Of a stretch of DNA of 64,000 nt, positions 33,834 through 42,807 are shown piece by piece. The notes beneath the pieces were generated by a model. That model saw nothing but the letters and a program-made list of their open reading frames with translations, had not been told where the DNA came from and made no database searches. Made by a program: the position numbers and the translations under genes. How positions within the stretch are numbered: position 1 is the first letter of the stretch; the number at the start of each line of letters is the position of its first letter. This DNA comes from Maricaulis sp017643475 (GTDB lineage: Bacteria; Pseudomonadota; Alphaproteobacteria; Caulobacterales; Maricaulaceae). The DNA lies in contig NZ_CP138920.1 of the NCBI RefSeq assembly GCF_047123815.1, positions 3,162,001 through 3,226,000 of the forward strand. Direction: 5' to 3'.

Positions 33834-35387
33834 CTAGTTGCTGCCGCTTGTCAGCGTGCTCGGATCAATCGTGACCGGGGCAAAGCCCGGGCCCAGCGGC
33901 AGATCCAGCACAACGAAGATACCCAGCACCGACATCGACACGATCAGGATCGCGATCGAATAGGGCAGCATGGTCGCGATCAGGCTGCCGAGACCGAATT
34001 CCGGCATGTAACGGCGTGCAAAGACCAGAACCAGCGGCATGTAGGGCATCAGCGGCGTGATGATATTGGTGGCGCCATCGCCGACACGGTAGGCGGCGGT
34101 TGTCGCGTCCGGTCCGATCCCCAGCAACATGAGCATGGGGACCGCGACAGGCGCCAGCATCGCCCATTTGGCCGAGGCCGATCCGACAAACAGGTTCAGC
34201 ACAGCGGTCAGGAGCACCATCGCGATCAGCAGGACGGGCGCTGGCAGACCGGATTCCTGGAGCGTTGACGCACCGGTTATCGCCAGGATGGTGCCCAGAT
34301 TGGACGAGCCGAACTGGTCCAGGAAAAGCGCCATCGTGAAGGCCAGGACGATGTAAACGCCCATGTCGGCCATAGCATCGGACGACATTTTAACAACATC
34401 CTTGTCGGACTTTACCGTGCCCGCTGCGAGGCCATAGGCAAGCCCAGCGACCAAGAAGGCCACGAGAGAGATACCGACAATGGAATTGTAGAACGGTCCG
34501 AGCGGGTTCAGTTCGCTGGTCGGGTCACGCAGGATGCCATTTTCAGGCACAACCATCATGGCTACGCCGATGAACAACGCCAGAAGAACAACGCCCGCGA
34601 ACATGAGCCCGCGGCTTTCCGCAGCGCTCAGTTTCGTGGACGGCTGTCCGGCTTCGTCATCCGAACCGGACATGACGCCATTCCATTCGCCCAGGCGCGG
34701 CTCGACGATCGCATTGGTGACATAGGTGCCGGCAATTACCACCATCGGCGTCAGTGCCATGATGAAGTAATAGTTAGACGCGATGTTGAGATTCCAGCTC
34801 GGATCGATGAACTGCGCGGCCTGTTGGGTGATGCCAAGCAGGAGCGGTTCGAGCGGTGTGATCAACAGGTTTGCTGAAAAACCGGCGGAAACACCGGCAA
34901 ACGTCGCGGCGATACCAGCGACCGGGTGGCGACCAACTGCCGCAAAGACAATTCCACCAAGCGGGATGAGCACGACATAACCCGCATCGACGGCGAGATT
35001 GCCCATCACGCCAGCAAAGACGAGGGTCGCAGTCAGAAGCGGTCCCGGAACCCAGCTGACCATGGCGCGCAGGCCGGCAGCAAACAAACCGGTACGTTCA
35101 GCAACGCCGGCACCGATCATGACGACCAGGACAAGGCCGAGTGGTGGGAAGTTGACGAAAATGCGTGTGATATCTGTCAGCAGGTGACGAATATTCTCGC
35201 CGCTCAACAATGATTGAGCTGCGATAGTGTCGCCGGTGACCGGGTGGGTTGCTTCCAGGCCGGAACCGGCTGCGAAGACTGAAACCGTGACCACGATCCC
35301 GATCAGGATCAGAAAGATCGTTACGGGATCCGGTAGTCGGTTCCCCGCTTTCTCAACCATGTTGAGAATTGAATTGCCAATGCTCAC
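33834..35387 (-). CDS. AbgT-family transporter
   Basis: A 517-residue inner-membrane carrier with many hydrophobic segments. The AbgT hallmarks are present: NRLPDPVTIFLILIG at the start, PLGLVLVVMIGAGVAERTGLF, the re-entrant-like SAGFSANLLITPLEPLLLG, FVGSASAKWAMLAPVAVPML and YRVGDGATNIITPLMPYMPL. Characterised members take up p-aminobenzoyl-glutamate or export sulfonamides; which applies cannot be told here. The GGGG(A)-type ribosome site precedes the ATG at 35387. It heads a likely two-gene unit with the small membrane protein. Confidence 0.9.
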   Translation of the reverse strand: MSIGNSILNMVEKAGNRLPDPVTIFLILIGIVVTVSVFAAGSGLEATHPVTGDTIAAQSLLSGENIRHLLTDITRIFVNFPPLGLVLVVMIGAGVAERTGLFAAGLRAMVSWVPGPLLTATLVFAGVMGNLAVDAGYVVLIPLGGIVFAAVGRHPVAGIAATFAGVSAGFSANLLITPLEPLLLGITQQAAQFIDPSWNLNIASNYYFIMALTPMVVIAGTYVTNAIVEPRLGEWNGVMSGSDDEAGQPSTKLSAAESRGLMFAGVVLLALFIGVAMMVVPENGILRDPTSELNPLGPFYNSIVGISLVAFLVAGLAYGLAAGTVKSDKDVVKMSSDAMADMGVYIVLAFTMALFLDQFGSSNLGTILAITGASTLQESGLPAPVLLIAMVLLTAVLNLFVGSASAKWAMLAPVAVPMLMLLGIGPDATTAAYRVGDGATNIITPLMPYMPLVLVFARRYMPEFGLGSLIATMLPYSIAILIVSMSVLGIFVVLDLPLGPGFAPVTIDPSTLTSGSN

Positions 35388-35477
35388 CTTGAAACTCCCC
35401 TCAAACGCTCAAGACTTGTGCCCGATGTGGCTCAAAGAGATAAAACGAATGGGGGGGCGGGGCCAGCCATTTTGGCG

Positions 35478-36311
35478 TCAGACGAGGTCTAGGCGTTGCT
35501 GGGCGTCTGCGATGAGTGCGCGATCATCGACCTGCCAGGGATGAAATCCGGGCCGAAAATAGGCCAGCCAGGCCAGGAATACGCGCCGTACCAGCCCCGG
35601 TTTGCCCCACAGGAGCCAGGCCAGTTTCCAGCGGGCCTTGAAGCCGATTATCCCGTCCTGTTCGAGCAAATCCAGAGCTTCGCGCCAGCGGCCGGTGATG
35701 AAATTGCGGGAGACATTGAGGAAGGTCATCGAGCGGATCATCCAGCGCTTGAACTTCGGCACGTCCCGCGTGGCATGGCGATATATGTCGAAGGCGACGG
35801 CCTTGTGCTCAATCTCTTCAATGGCGTGCCAGCCCCACATGCGCTGGGCTTCCCTGTCGGCACCGTTGAGCAATTCGGGCTGTTTCAGCGCAGAATGAGC
35901 AAAAATGGCTGTGAAATGTTCCAGCGCCGTCGTGAGGCCGAGTTGAACGACCGGATGCGTTTCGCGTGCCTGGTCGAGACGGGCCTGAACCTCCGCCTCC
36001 ATGTGGCCGATATCGTATCCGGCCTCCTTGACGCGGGCGTTGAAGGCATTGTGTTCGCGGGTGTGGAAAGCCTCCTGTTTGACGAAGGCCTTGATCTGAA
36101 GCGCCAGCTGTTCGGGAACCTGTTTTTCAAAGCGCCGCACACTCTCGATGAAGAATGTCTCGCCAGCCGGGAAGGTGACGGAGAGGGCATTGTACCAGGC
36201 TGTCGAAATCGGATCGCCGCCTGCCCACCAACGCTCGGCTTTGCTCTCCCGCGCGAATTTCAGATTGCGTGGCGAGATCTCCAGGTCTTGCGGTGTCACA
36301 GCTTCAGCCAT
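35478..36311 (-). CDS. Predicted metal-dependent hydrolase (PF10118-like)
   Basis: About 277 residues. The conserved His/Glu-rich helices of this ferritin-like hydrolase family are visible: FVKQEAFHTREHNAFN, TTALEHFTAIFAHS and WGWHAIEEIEHKAVAFDIYRH, likely di-metal ligands. The substrate is unknown. The ATG at 36311 has GGGAGG five bases upstream, better than the in-frame start at 36353. It is 52 bp downstream of the DUF599 gene on the same strand. Confidence 0.82.
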   Translation of the reverse strand: MAEAVTPQDLEISPRNLKFARESKAERWWAGGDPISTAWYNALSVTFPAGETFFIESVRRFEKQVPEQLALQIKAFVKQEAFHTREHNAFNARVKEAGYDIGHMEAEVQARLDQARETHPVVQLGLTTALEHFTAIFAHSALKQPELLNGADREAQRMWGWHAIEEIEHKAVAFDIYRHATRDVPKFKRWMIRSMTFLNVSRNFITGRWREALDLLEQDGIIGFKARWKLAWLLWGKPGLVRRVFLAWLAYFRPGFHPWQVDDRALIADAQQRLDLV

Positions 36312-36363
36312 GTCTGCCTCCCGTAGCGAACAGCGTTCACTTTTTTCCGGCAAGGGCAGGTTG

Positions 36364-37038
36364 TCAATTTTTCAAAAGGTCCAGCGCCGGGCTGTAGAAC
36401 TGGCGATAGGCCAGCAGGCTGGCGATCGCTGCCGTGGCCAGGATCTGGGCGAGAGGGCCAGCGATCCAGGCGAGATAGCCGATGGAGAGAAAGAGCGCAC
36501 GCAGTCCTCGATTGAACTGGCGGCCAGCGAGTACATTCATCTCGCCGGCCAGCTCGGCCTGTCTCAGGCATTGCGCGCCGGGGCTGTCACCACGTTCCAC
36601 ATCCCGCGTCGAGCCCAAAAGGACGGCGCAGTAGTTGATCAGGCGATAGGCCCAGCCGAATTTGAAGAAGGCATAGGCATAGATCACCAGAAGGCCGATG
36701 CTCATGACTTCCCATTGGGTTCGAGACCCGACAGCAAGCGCCGGGATGTCGCGGACGGCGGCCATGACATTGTCCAGGGCAGTGAGAAGGGTAAAGGCCG
36801 CACCTATTCCCAGCAGCGCGGTTGAGGCGAAAAAAGCGATACCGTTCTGCAAGCCGCTGATGATCTGGCTGTCGACGATGCGGACTTCCCGTGCCGCCAT
36901 CGCGCTCATCCAGTGTGACCTGTAGCGGTCCATGCGAGCGGACAGGGTGCGGGCTTTCAGGGGGCTGTGGTCCACCAGATACGAAAAAAGGACGGCGATC
37001 AGCGCGAAGCCTATAACGCCGTAGTAATCAGCCAGCAT
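36364..37038 (-). CDS. DUF599 membrane protein
   Basis: About 224 residues from the ATG at 37038 (MLADYYGVIGFALIAVLFSYL), with four hydrophobic segments: ~8-25, ~75-98, ~115-140 and ~185-210. The motif MAAREVRIVDSQIISGLQNGIAFFASTALLGIG is characteristic of DUF599. Function unknown. Upstream in-frame codons to 37122 have no signal-peptide or ribosome-site support. Divergent from the small membrane protein at 37165. Confidence 0.8.
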   Translation of the reverse strand: MLADYYGVIGFALIAVLFSYLVDHSPLKARTLSARMDRYRSHWMSAMAAREVRIVDSQIISGLQNGIAFFASTALLGIGAAFTLLTALDNVMAAVRDIPALAVGSRTQWEVMSIGLLVIYAYAFFKFGWAYRLINYCAVLLGSTRDVERGDSPGAQCLRQAELAGEMNVLAGRQFNRGLRALFLSIGYLAWIAGPLAQILATAAIASLLAYRQFYSPALDLLKN

Positions 37039-37164
37039 AACAATCCCCGTTTTTCCTTCACGCTGACAGATCGGCACGAGTCTGGGCCGGTGCAAAGAGG
37101 CAAGGGGACGCTCAGCGTGCACGTCCCTCTATCTGTTTGCCGGTGAAGCGGAAAAGCTCGGCGC

Positions 37165-37617
37165 ATGCGTACATCCAAGGCTTTTCTCGATTTCCAGCTC
37201 TGGTCGCTTCGCGCGACCTGGCCGCCCCTGCTTCTGCTGGGCAGTTCGCTGATTATCGCCCTAGCCAGCCCGTTTCTCTGGCTGTCTGTCCTGGCTGTGC
37301 TCGGGGTGCTCGTGCTGTCCCTCGATAGTGTGGCCCGATTGCGGGAATTCGTGCGCTTGCGCGCAGTTTTCCAGCACGTCGGCGCTATCGAGGGGCGTGC
37401 GCTGGCCGAGTTCCGTCGCTCGCGCTCTTCCTGGTGTTCTCGGCGCGCTGCCATCGCTGCTGCCTATGCGGCTGGCCTTGGTGACCAGGCACGGCAACAG
37501 ATTCGGGAATGGGGGTACAAGCCCTGGCATATCTTCCCGGACCGCGCGTTTTCGCTGCGCTCGCCCTTTTTGCGTGTGAATTTCTGGAAATCCGTACTCG
37601 GGATCACCGCAAAATAG
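37165..37617 (+). CDS. Hypothetical membrane-anchored protein
   Basis: A 150-residue protein with two adjacent hydrophobic segments (about residues 18-36 and 38-54) followed by an Arg-rich soluble part. No family is recognised. It stands between the divergent DUF599 gene and the nuo operon, with 228 bp before nuoA. The open frame is the only plausible coding frame here and has alphaproteobacterial codon use. Confidence 0.6.
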   Translation: MRTSKAFLDFQLWSLRATWPPLLLLGSSLIIALASPFLWLSVLAVLGVLVLSLDSVARLREFVRLRAVFQHVGAIEGRALAEFRRSRSSWCSRRAAIAAAYAAGLGDQARQQIREWGYKPWHIFPDRAFSLRSPFLRVNFWKSVLGITAK

Positions 37618-37700
37618 CCCGTTTTCTGCGACCTGTTCGCAACTGGAAACCTCTTTGCGGATAAAGCGGTACAGAACTGAACTCCGGCGGTGTTTTGCCC

Positions 37701-37728
37701 TTGCCCGAAGCGCCGGTGCGATCTAGCT
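37701..37728 (+). promoter_or_regulatory. Candidate promoter of the nuo operon
   Basis: TTGCCC (37701-37706) and CTAGCT (37723-37728), 16 bases apart, resemble the alphaproteobacterial housekeeping consensus (TTGAC, 17, CTATCT-like). This is the best match in the 228-bp gap before nuoA, but it is a weak one. Confidence 0.25.
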
Positions 37729-37845
37729 TCCGGCAAAATTCGGGCGGGGGCTCCCTTTGGCGTTTTTGATTCGCTCCCCGCGGGTCACGCCAGTGTTCCA
37801 GATCTTCGCCCGAGAGCTGAAATTCGGACCCGGCGAGTGCTGACC

Positions 37846-38214
37846 ATGGACACGCTTCTTCTCGACTACCTTCCGATCCTCATCTTCTTCGGCATTGCTG
37901 CCGTTATCGGGATTGGTTTCATGCTTGCGGCCTTCGTGATCGCACCGTCAAAGCCGGACCCGGAAAAAGTCTCCACCTATGAATGTGGCTTTGAAGCATT
38001 CGACGATGCGCGGATGAAGTTCGATGTCCGCTTCTACCTGGTGGCAATCCTTTTCATCATCTTCGACCTGGAAGTCGCCTTCCTCTTCCCATGGGCGGTC
38101 ACCCTGCGGGAACACCTCGGCGAGTTCGAGTTCTGGTCGATGATGGTTTTCCTCGGCGTGCTGACCATCGGCTTCGTTTACGAGCTGAAAAAAGGCGCGT
38201 TGGACTGGGAGTAA
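37846..38214 (+). CDS. nuoA: NADH-quinone oxidoreductase subunit A
   Basis: A 122-residue three-helix membrane subunit of complex I. YECGFEAFDDARMKFDVRFYLVAILFIIFDLE is the diagnostic stretch near the quinone cavity. The ATG at 37846 begins the first helix; the frame is open upstream to 37690, but that part is Arg/Pro-rich and unlike the family. First gene of the complete nuoA-N operon; nuoB follows after 3 bp. Confidence 0.96.
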   Translation: MDTLLLDYLPILIFFGIAAVIGIGFMLAAFVIAPSKPDPEKVSTYECGFEAFDDARMKFDVRFYLVAILFIIFDLEVAFLFPWAVTLREHLGEFEFWSMMVFLGVLTIGFVYELKKGALDWE

Positions 38215-38217
38215 GTC

Positions 38218-38781
38218 ATGGCCTCTGATCTCACCCCGAATGGCATGGCCGGACGCGCTGCCGTCCCGCACTATGACCCGAAGAAACACGATCCCTTCTT
38301 TGATGGCGTGTCCGACGCCCTCGCTGACAAGGGGTTCGTCGTTGCGGCTGCCGACGATCTCGTCACCTGGGCGCGCACCGGCTCGCTGATGTGGATGACC
38401 TTTGGTCTGGCCTGTTGCGCCGTTGAAATGATGCAGGCCTCCATGCCGCGTTACGACGTCGAGCGTTTCGGGTTTGCTCCGCGTGCATCCCCGCGCCAGT
38501 CCGACGTGATGATCGTGGCCGGCACGCTGACCAACAAGATGGCTCCGGCCCTGCGCAAGGTCTACGACCAGATGCCCGAGCCGCGCTACGTCATCTCCAT
38601 GGGGTCCTGTGCCAATGGGGGTGGGTATTACCACTATTCATATTCGGTCGTTCGCGGGTGTGACCGCATCGTGCCGGTAGATGTCTATGTGCCGGGTTGT
38701 CCGCCGACAGCCGAGGCGCTGGTTTACGGCATCCTGCAGCTGCAGAAGAAAATCCGCCGCGAAGGCTCGATCGAGCGCTGA
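38218..38781 (+). CDS. nuoB: NADH-quinone oxidoreductase subunit B
   Basis: A 187-residue peripheral subunit carrying the terminal cluster N2. The ligands are visible: the adjacent Cys pair in LACCAVEMM, then MGSCANGGGYY and VPGCPPTAEAL. It passes electrons to quinone at the interface with NuoD and NuoH. It lies 3 bp after nuoA and 21 bp before nuoC. Confidence 0.98.
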   Translation: MASDLTPNGMAGRAAVPHYDPKKHDPFFDGVSDALADKGFVVAAADDLVTWARTGSLMWMTFGLACCAVEMMQASMPRYDVERFGFAPRASPRQSDVMIVAGTLTNKMAPALRKVYDQMPEPRYVISMGSCANGGGYYHYSYSVVRGCDRIVPVDVYVPGCPPTAEALVYGILQLQKKIRREGSIER

Positions 38782-38802
38782 TCCGCGCACCAGGAGAGAT
38801 GA

Positions 38803-39405
38803 ATGAGCGAAGCTCTCAAAACGCTGGGTGAACACATCGCCGCCTCTCAGGAGACGGCTGTGACCAACTGGTCAATCGCCCACGGCGAGCTGACGGTTGA
38901 GATCCACGACGACCGTATCGAGGACGTCATCCGTTTCCTGCGCGATGACCCGACCTGCCGGTTCACCACGCTGATCGACATCTGTGGTGTCGACTATCCG
39001 CAACGCGCCGAGCGTTTCGAGGTCGTCTATCACATGCTGTCCATGCAGCAGAACCAGCGTATCCGCGTGAAACTCTACGTCGACGAGGAGACCCCGGTCG
39101 CCTCGATCTGCGACTTGTTCCCGGTCGCCAACTGGTTCGAGCGTGAAGCCTTCGACATGTATGGCATCACATTCTCCAACCACCCGGACCTGCGCCGTCT
39201 GCTGACGGACTATGGTTTCGAGGGTTATCCGCTGCGCAAGGACTTCCCGCTGACGGGTTATGTCGAGGTGCGCTGGGATGAAGAAGAAAAACGCGTCGTC
39301 TATGAGCCGGTCGAACTGGTCCAGGAATATCGCGACTTTGATTTCATGAGCCCGTGGGAAGGCGCGAAATACGTGCTCCCGGGCGACGAGAAGGCGGAGG
39401 GTTAA
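38803..39405 (+). CDS. nuoC: NADH-quinone oxidoreductase subunit C
   Basis: A 200-residue 30-kDa-type subunit of the connecting arm, separate from NuoD as in alphaproteobacteria and mitochondria (fused in E. coli). Signature: ASICDLFPVANWFEREAFDMYGITFSNHPDLRRLLTDYGFEGYPLRKDFPLTGY. AGGAGAG precedes the ATG at 38803. nuoD starts 3 bp after its stop. Confidence 0.97.
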   Translation: MSEALKTLGEHIAASQETAVTNWSIAHGELTVEIHDDRIEDVIRFLRDDPTCRFTTLIDICGVDYPQRAERFEVVYHMLSMQQNQRIRVKLYVDEETPVASICDLFPVANWFEREAFDMYGITFSNHPDLRRLLTDYGFEGYPLRKDFPLTGYVEVRWDEEEKRVVYEPVELVQEYRDFDFMSPWEGAKYVLPGDEKAEG

Positions 39406-39408
39406 ATC

Positions 39409-40611
39409 ATGGCTGATGATCAGGCGCAAACCTCCGAACGTAACTTCACGATCAATTTCGGTCCCCAGCACCCGGCGGCACACGGTGTTCTGCGCCTCGT
39501 GCTGGAGCTGGACGGCGAGGTTGTCGAACGCGTTGACCCGCATATCGGCCTCTTGCACCGCGGTACCGAGAAACTGCTCGAGCACAAGACCTATCTCCAG
39601 GGTATCGGCTATTTCGACCGTCTCGACTATGTCGCGCCGATGAACCAGGAGCACGCTTTCTGCATGGCTGCAGAGCGTCTGGCTGGTGTCACCGTGCCGC
39701 GCCGTGGCCAGTATATCCGCGTGCTCTATTCGGAAATCGGCCGGATCCTGAACCATCTTCTCAACGTCACCACCCAGGCCATGGATGTGGGCGCGCTGAC
39801 GCCGCCGCTCTGGGGTTTTGAAGAGCGTGAGAAGCTGATGATCTTCTACGAGCGCGCCTGTGGTGCTCGTATGCACGCGCATTATTTCCGCGTTGGCGGT
39901 GTCCACCAGGACCTGCCGCCGCAACTGCTCGCGGACATCCGCCAGTGGTGTGATGATTTTCCCAAGGCGCTGGACGATATCGACAGCCTGCTGACGGAAA
40001 ACCGCATCTTCAAACAGCGCAATGCCGATATCGGTATCGTCTCCAAGGAAGAGGCCCTGGAATGGGGTTTCTCCGGCGTGATGGTGCGCGGTTCCGGCAT
40101 GGCCTGGGACCTGCGCCGCGCGCAACCGTATGAAGTTTACGACGAGCTCGAGTTCAACATCCCGGTTGGCAAGAATGGCGATTGTTATGACCGCTATCTC
40201 TGCCGCATGGAGGAGATGCGCGAGTCCGTTAAGATCATGATCCAGTGCTGTGACTGGCTGATGCAGGACGAGAACCAGGGTGAGGTGCTGGCCACCGATT
40301 CCAAACATTCTCCGCCACGTCGCGCCGAGATGAAACAGTCCATGGAAGCCCTGATCCAGCACTTCAAGCTCTACACCGAGGGTGTGCATGTCGATGCGGG
40401 CGAGGTCTATGCCTGTGTGGAAGCGCCCAAGGGCGAGTTTGGCGTCTATCTCGTGGCCGACGGTACCAACAAGCCGTATCGCGTGAAGATCCGCGCGCCG
40501 GGCTTTGCCCACCTGTCCGCCATGGACCACCTCAATCGCGGGCACATGCTCGCTGACGTATCCGCCATTATTGGTTCACTGGACGTCGTGTTCGGGGAGA
40601 TCGACCGATGA
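39409..40611 (+). CDS. nuoD: NADH-quinone oxidoreductase subunit D
   Basis: A 400-residue 49-kDa-type subunit that, with NuoB, forms the quinone-binding pocket. INFGPQHPAAHGVLRL holds the conserved His-Pro-His region; GLLHRGTEKLLEHKTYLQ and the C-terminal RIRAPGFAHLSAMD and IGSLDVVFGEIDR are typical. The stop overlaps the nuoE start by four bases (ATGA). Confidence 0.98.
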   Translation: MADDQAQTSERNFTINFGPQHPAAHGVLRLVLELDGEVVERVDPHIGLLHRGTEKLLEHKTYLQGIGYFDRLDYVAPMNQEHAFCMAAERLAGVTVPRRGQYIRVLYSEIGRILNHLLNVTTQAMDVGALTPPLWGFEEREKLMIFYERACGARMHAHYFRVGGVHQDLPPQLLADIRQWCDDFPKALDDIDSLLTENRIFKQRNADIGIVSKEEALEWGFSGVMVRGSGMAWDLRRAQPYEVYDELEFNIPVGKNGDCYDRYLCRMEEMRESVKIMIQCCDWLMQDENQGEVLATDSKHSPPRRAEMKQSMEALIQHFKLYTEGVHVDAGEVYACVEAPKGEFGVYLVADGTNKPYRVKIRAPGFAHLSAMDHLNRGHMLADVSAIIGSLDVVFGEIDR

Positions 40612-41273
40612 GCGTTCGCCGTCTCGCAAAAGAGCAGCCGGATAGCTTCGCCTTCAACAAGAAGAGCGAAGACGAGATCAAGTTCTGGCTGGGCAAGTAC
40701 CCGGAAGAGAAAAAGGCCTCTGCCGTCATCCCGATGCTGTGGATCGCGCAGAAGCAGGAAAGCTGGGTGTCCGAACCGGCAATCCGCGAAATCGCCTCGC
40801 GTCTGGATATGCCCTATATCCGCGTCTACGAAGTCGCGACCTTCTACACCATGTTCAACCTGGCCCCGGTCGGTGAGCATCTGGTCCAGGTCTGTGGCAC
40901 GACACCGTGCATGCTGCGTGGCTCTGACGAGCTGATCAAGATCTGCAAGAACCGGATCGGCAAGCAGCACGAGATTTCCGAAGACGGCAAGTTCACCTGG
41001 GTTGAGGTCGAATGCATGGGCGCCTGCGCCAACGCCCCGATGATCCAGCTCGCCAATGGCGAGGGTGACCATTACATCGAGGATCTCGACGCCGAGAAAT
41101 TCGAGAAACTGCTCGACGATCTGGCCGCCGGAAACAAGGTCGAGTACGGCCCGCAATCCGAGCGCAACGCGTCCGAGCCGCACGGCACGTCTGTTCTGTC
41201 TGATCCGAGCCTCTATGACGGTTCAAAGGCCAAGAAGATCAAGCTGCCGAACACAGAGAAGGCGGAGGGCTGA
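40608..41273 (+). CDS. nuoE: NADH-quinone oxidoreductase subunit E
   Basis: A 221-residue 24-kDa-type subunit of the NADH dehydrogenase module, holding the [2Fe-2S] cluster N1a. Its four Cys ligands are in QVCGTTPCMLRG and VECMGACANAPM. The first ~160 residues are the thioredoxin-like core; the remaining ~55, hydrophilic and charged, form the C-terminal extension common in alphaproteobacteria. nuoF starts 2 bp downstream. Confidence 0.97.
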   Translation: MSVRRLAKEQPDSFAFNKKSEDEIKFWLGKYPEEKKASAVIPMLWIAQKQESWVSEPAIREIASRLDMPYIRVYEVATFYTMFNLAPVGEHLVQVCGTTPCMLRGSDELIKICKNRIGKQHEISEDGKFTWVEVECMGACANAPMIQLANGEGDHYIEDLDAEKFEKLLDDLAAGNKVEYGPQSERNASEPHGTSVLSDPSLYDGSKAKKIKLPNTEKAEG

Positions 41274-41275
41274 TC

Positions 41276-42589
41276 ATGGTAGAGCTTCTCCAGGATAAAG
41301 ATCGTATCTTCACCAACCTGTTTGGTCATCACAGCCCGGGGCTGGAGGCTGCCAAACAGCGTGGCGCATGGAATGGCACCAAGGACATCCTTGAACAGGG
41401 CCGTCACTGGATCATCGACCAGATGAAAGCCTCCGGCCTGCGTGGCCGCGGTGGCGCCGGTTTCCCGACCGGCCTGAAATGGTCCTTCATGCCGCAGGAA
41501 GTGGGCGCGCGTCCGCATTATCTCGTCGTCAATGCCGACGAATCAGAGCCGGGCACGTGTAAGGACCGCGAGATCATGCGTCATGATCCGCACCTCCTGA
41601 TCGAAGGCTGCATGATCGCCTCCTTCGCGATGCAGGCGCACGCTTGTTACATCTATCTGCGTGGCGAGTACGTCACCGAGCGCCTGGCGCTCGAAAAAGC
41701 CGTCAAGGAGGCCTATGAGGCCAAGCTGATCGGCGAGAAGAACACCAATGGCTGGCCGTTCCACGTCTATATCCACCACGGGGCTGGTGCGTATATCTGT
41801 GGCGAGGAAACGGCGCTGCTGGAAAGCCTGGAAGGCAAGAAGGGCCAACCGCGCCTGAAGCCGCCATTCCCGGCCAATGCCGGCCTTTATGGCTGCCCGA
41901 CCACGGTGAACAATGTCGAGTCGATCGCGGTTGCCGGCACCATCCTGCGTCGCGGCGCGGAATGGTTCTCCAGCTTCGGTCGTGAGCGCAATGTCGGCAC
42001 CAAGATCTTCTCGATCTCGGGTCATGTGAACAATCCCTGTAACGTCGAAGAAGCCATGTCGATCCCGATGAAAACGCTCATCGAGACACATGCCGGCGGT
42101 GTTCGCGGGGGCTGGGACAATCTCAAGGCCGTCATTCCTGGTGGTTCCTCGGTTTCCCTGCTGCCCAAGGATATCTGCGACGACGTGCTGATGGATTTCG
42201 ATGCGCTTTCCGCGCACAAGTCCGGTCTGGGTACGGCTGCCGTCATCGTCATGGACAAGTCCACCGACGTGGTGAAGGCGATTGCCCGGATTTCCTACTT
42301 CTACCGTCACGAGAGCTGCGGCCAGTGTACGCCGTGCCGCGAAGGCACCGGCTGGATGTGGCGCGTCCTGACCCGCATGGCGGCAGGCGAGTCCACGATC
42401 GAAGAGATCGACATGCTGCTCGACGTCGCCGGCCAGGTAGAAGGTCACACGATCTGTGCCCTGGGTGATGCGGCTGCATGGCCGGTCCAGGGTCTCATTC
42501 GCCACTTCCGTCACGAGATTGAAGAGCGGATCAACAATTACCGCGAAGGCAAACCTGTCTTCGTCAGCCAGTCGGTCGCAGCGGAGTGA
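41276..42589 (+). CDS. nuoF: NADH-quinone oxidoreductase subunit F
   Basis: A 437-residue 51-kDa-type subunit that binds NADH, FMN and cluster N3. The nucleotide/flavin loop GLRGRGGAGFPTGLKWSFM, ICGEETALLESLEGKKGQPR, and the 4Fe-4S ligands in HESCGQCTPCREG with a later Cys in HTICALGDAAAWP are intact. It is the entry point for electrons from NADH. Its stop overlaps the next small gene by one base. Confidence 0.98.
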   Translation: MVELLQDKDRIFTNLFGHHSPGLEAAKQRGAWNGTKDILEQGRHWIIDQMKASGLRGRGGAGFPTGLKWSFMPQEVGARPHYLVVNADESEPGTCKDREIMRHDPHLLIEGCMIASFAMQAHACYIYLRGEYVTERLALEKAVKEAYEAKLIGEKNTNGWPFHVYIHHGAGAYICGEETALLESLEGKKGQPRLKPPFPANAGLYGCPTTVNNVESIAVAGTILRRGAEWFSSFGRERNVGTKIFSISGHVNNPCNVEEAMSIPMKTLIETHAGGVRGGWDNLKAVIPGGSSVSLLPKDICDDVLMDFDALSAHKSGLGTAAVIVMDKSTDVVKAIARISYFYRHESCGQCTPCREGTGWMWRVLTRMAAGESTIEEIDMLLDVAGQVEGHTICALGDAAAWPVQGLIRHFRHEIEERINNYREGKPVFVSQSVAAE

Positions 42590-42804
42590 TGGAGATGACT
42601 TTCTTCGGCAATCCGCGGTTTATTCCGGTGATGTCCCACAAGGGTGAGAAGATGCTGCTGCGCGTCGACACCATTGCGACCATCCGGGAGCACGACAAGG
42701 GCGGCAGCGTCGTCACCTGTCTGCCCAATGCGTCCTATGCCGGCGAATTCAAAGTGCAGAATACGATCGAGGAACTCTCGACCCTGTTGAAGGCGAAAGA
42801 CTAG
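42589..42804 (+). CDS. Small FlbD-like protein inside the nuo operon
   Basis: A 71-residue protein between nuoF and nuoG, starting at ATG 42589 (TGATG overlap with nuoF; a GTG at 42586 is also possible) and ending 3 bp before nuoG. The middle, LLRVDTIATIREHDKGG and SVVTCLPNASYAG, then VQNTIEELSTLL, follows the small beta-sheet plus helix pattern of FlbD-like proteins (LNxDLIxxIE, TVIxLxxG, VxESVEEV). No canonical nuo subunit fits here. A role in complex I assembly or regulation is inference from position alone. Confidence 0.7.
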   Translation: MEMTFFGNPRFIPVMSHKGEKMLLRVDTIATIREHDKGGSVVTCLPNASYAGEFKVQNTIEELSTLLKAKD

Positions 42805-42807
42805 GCC

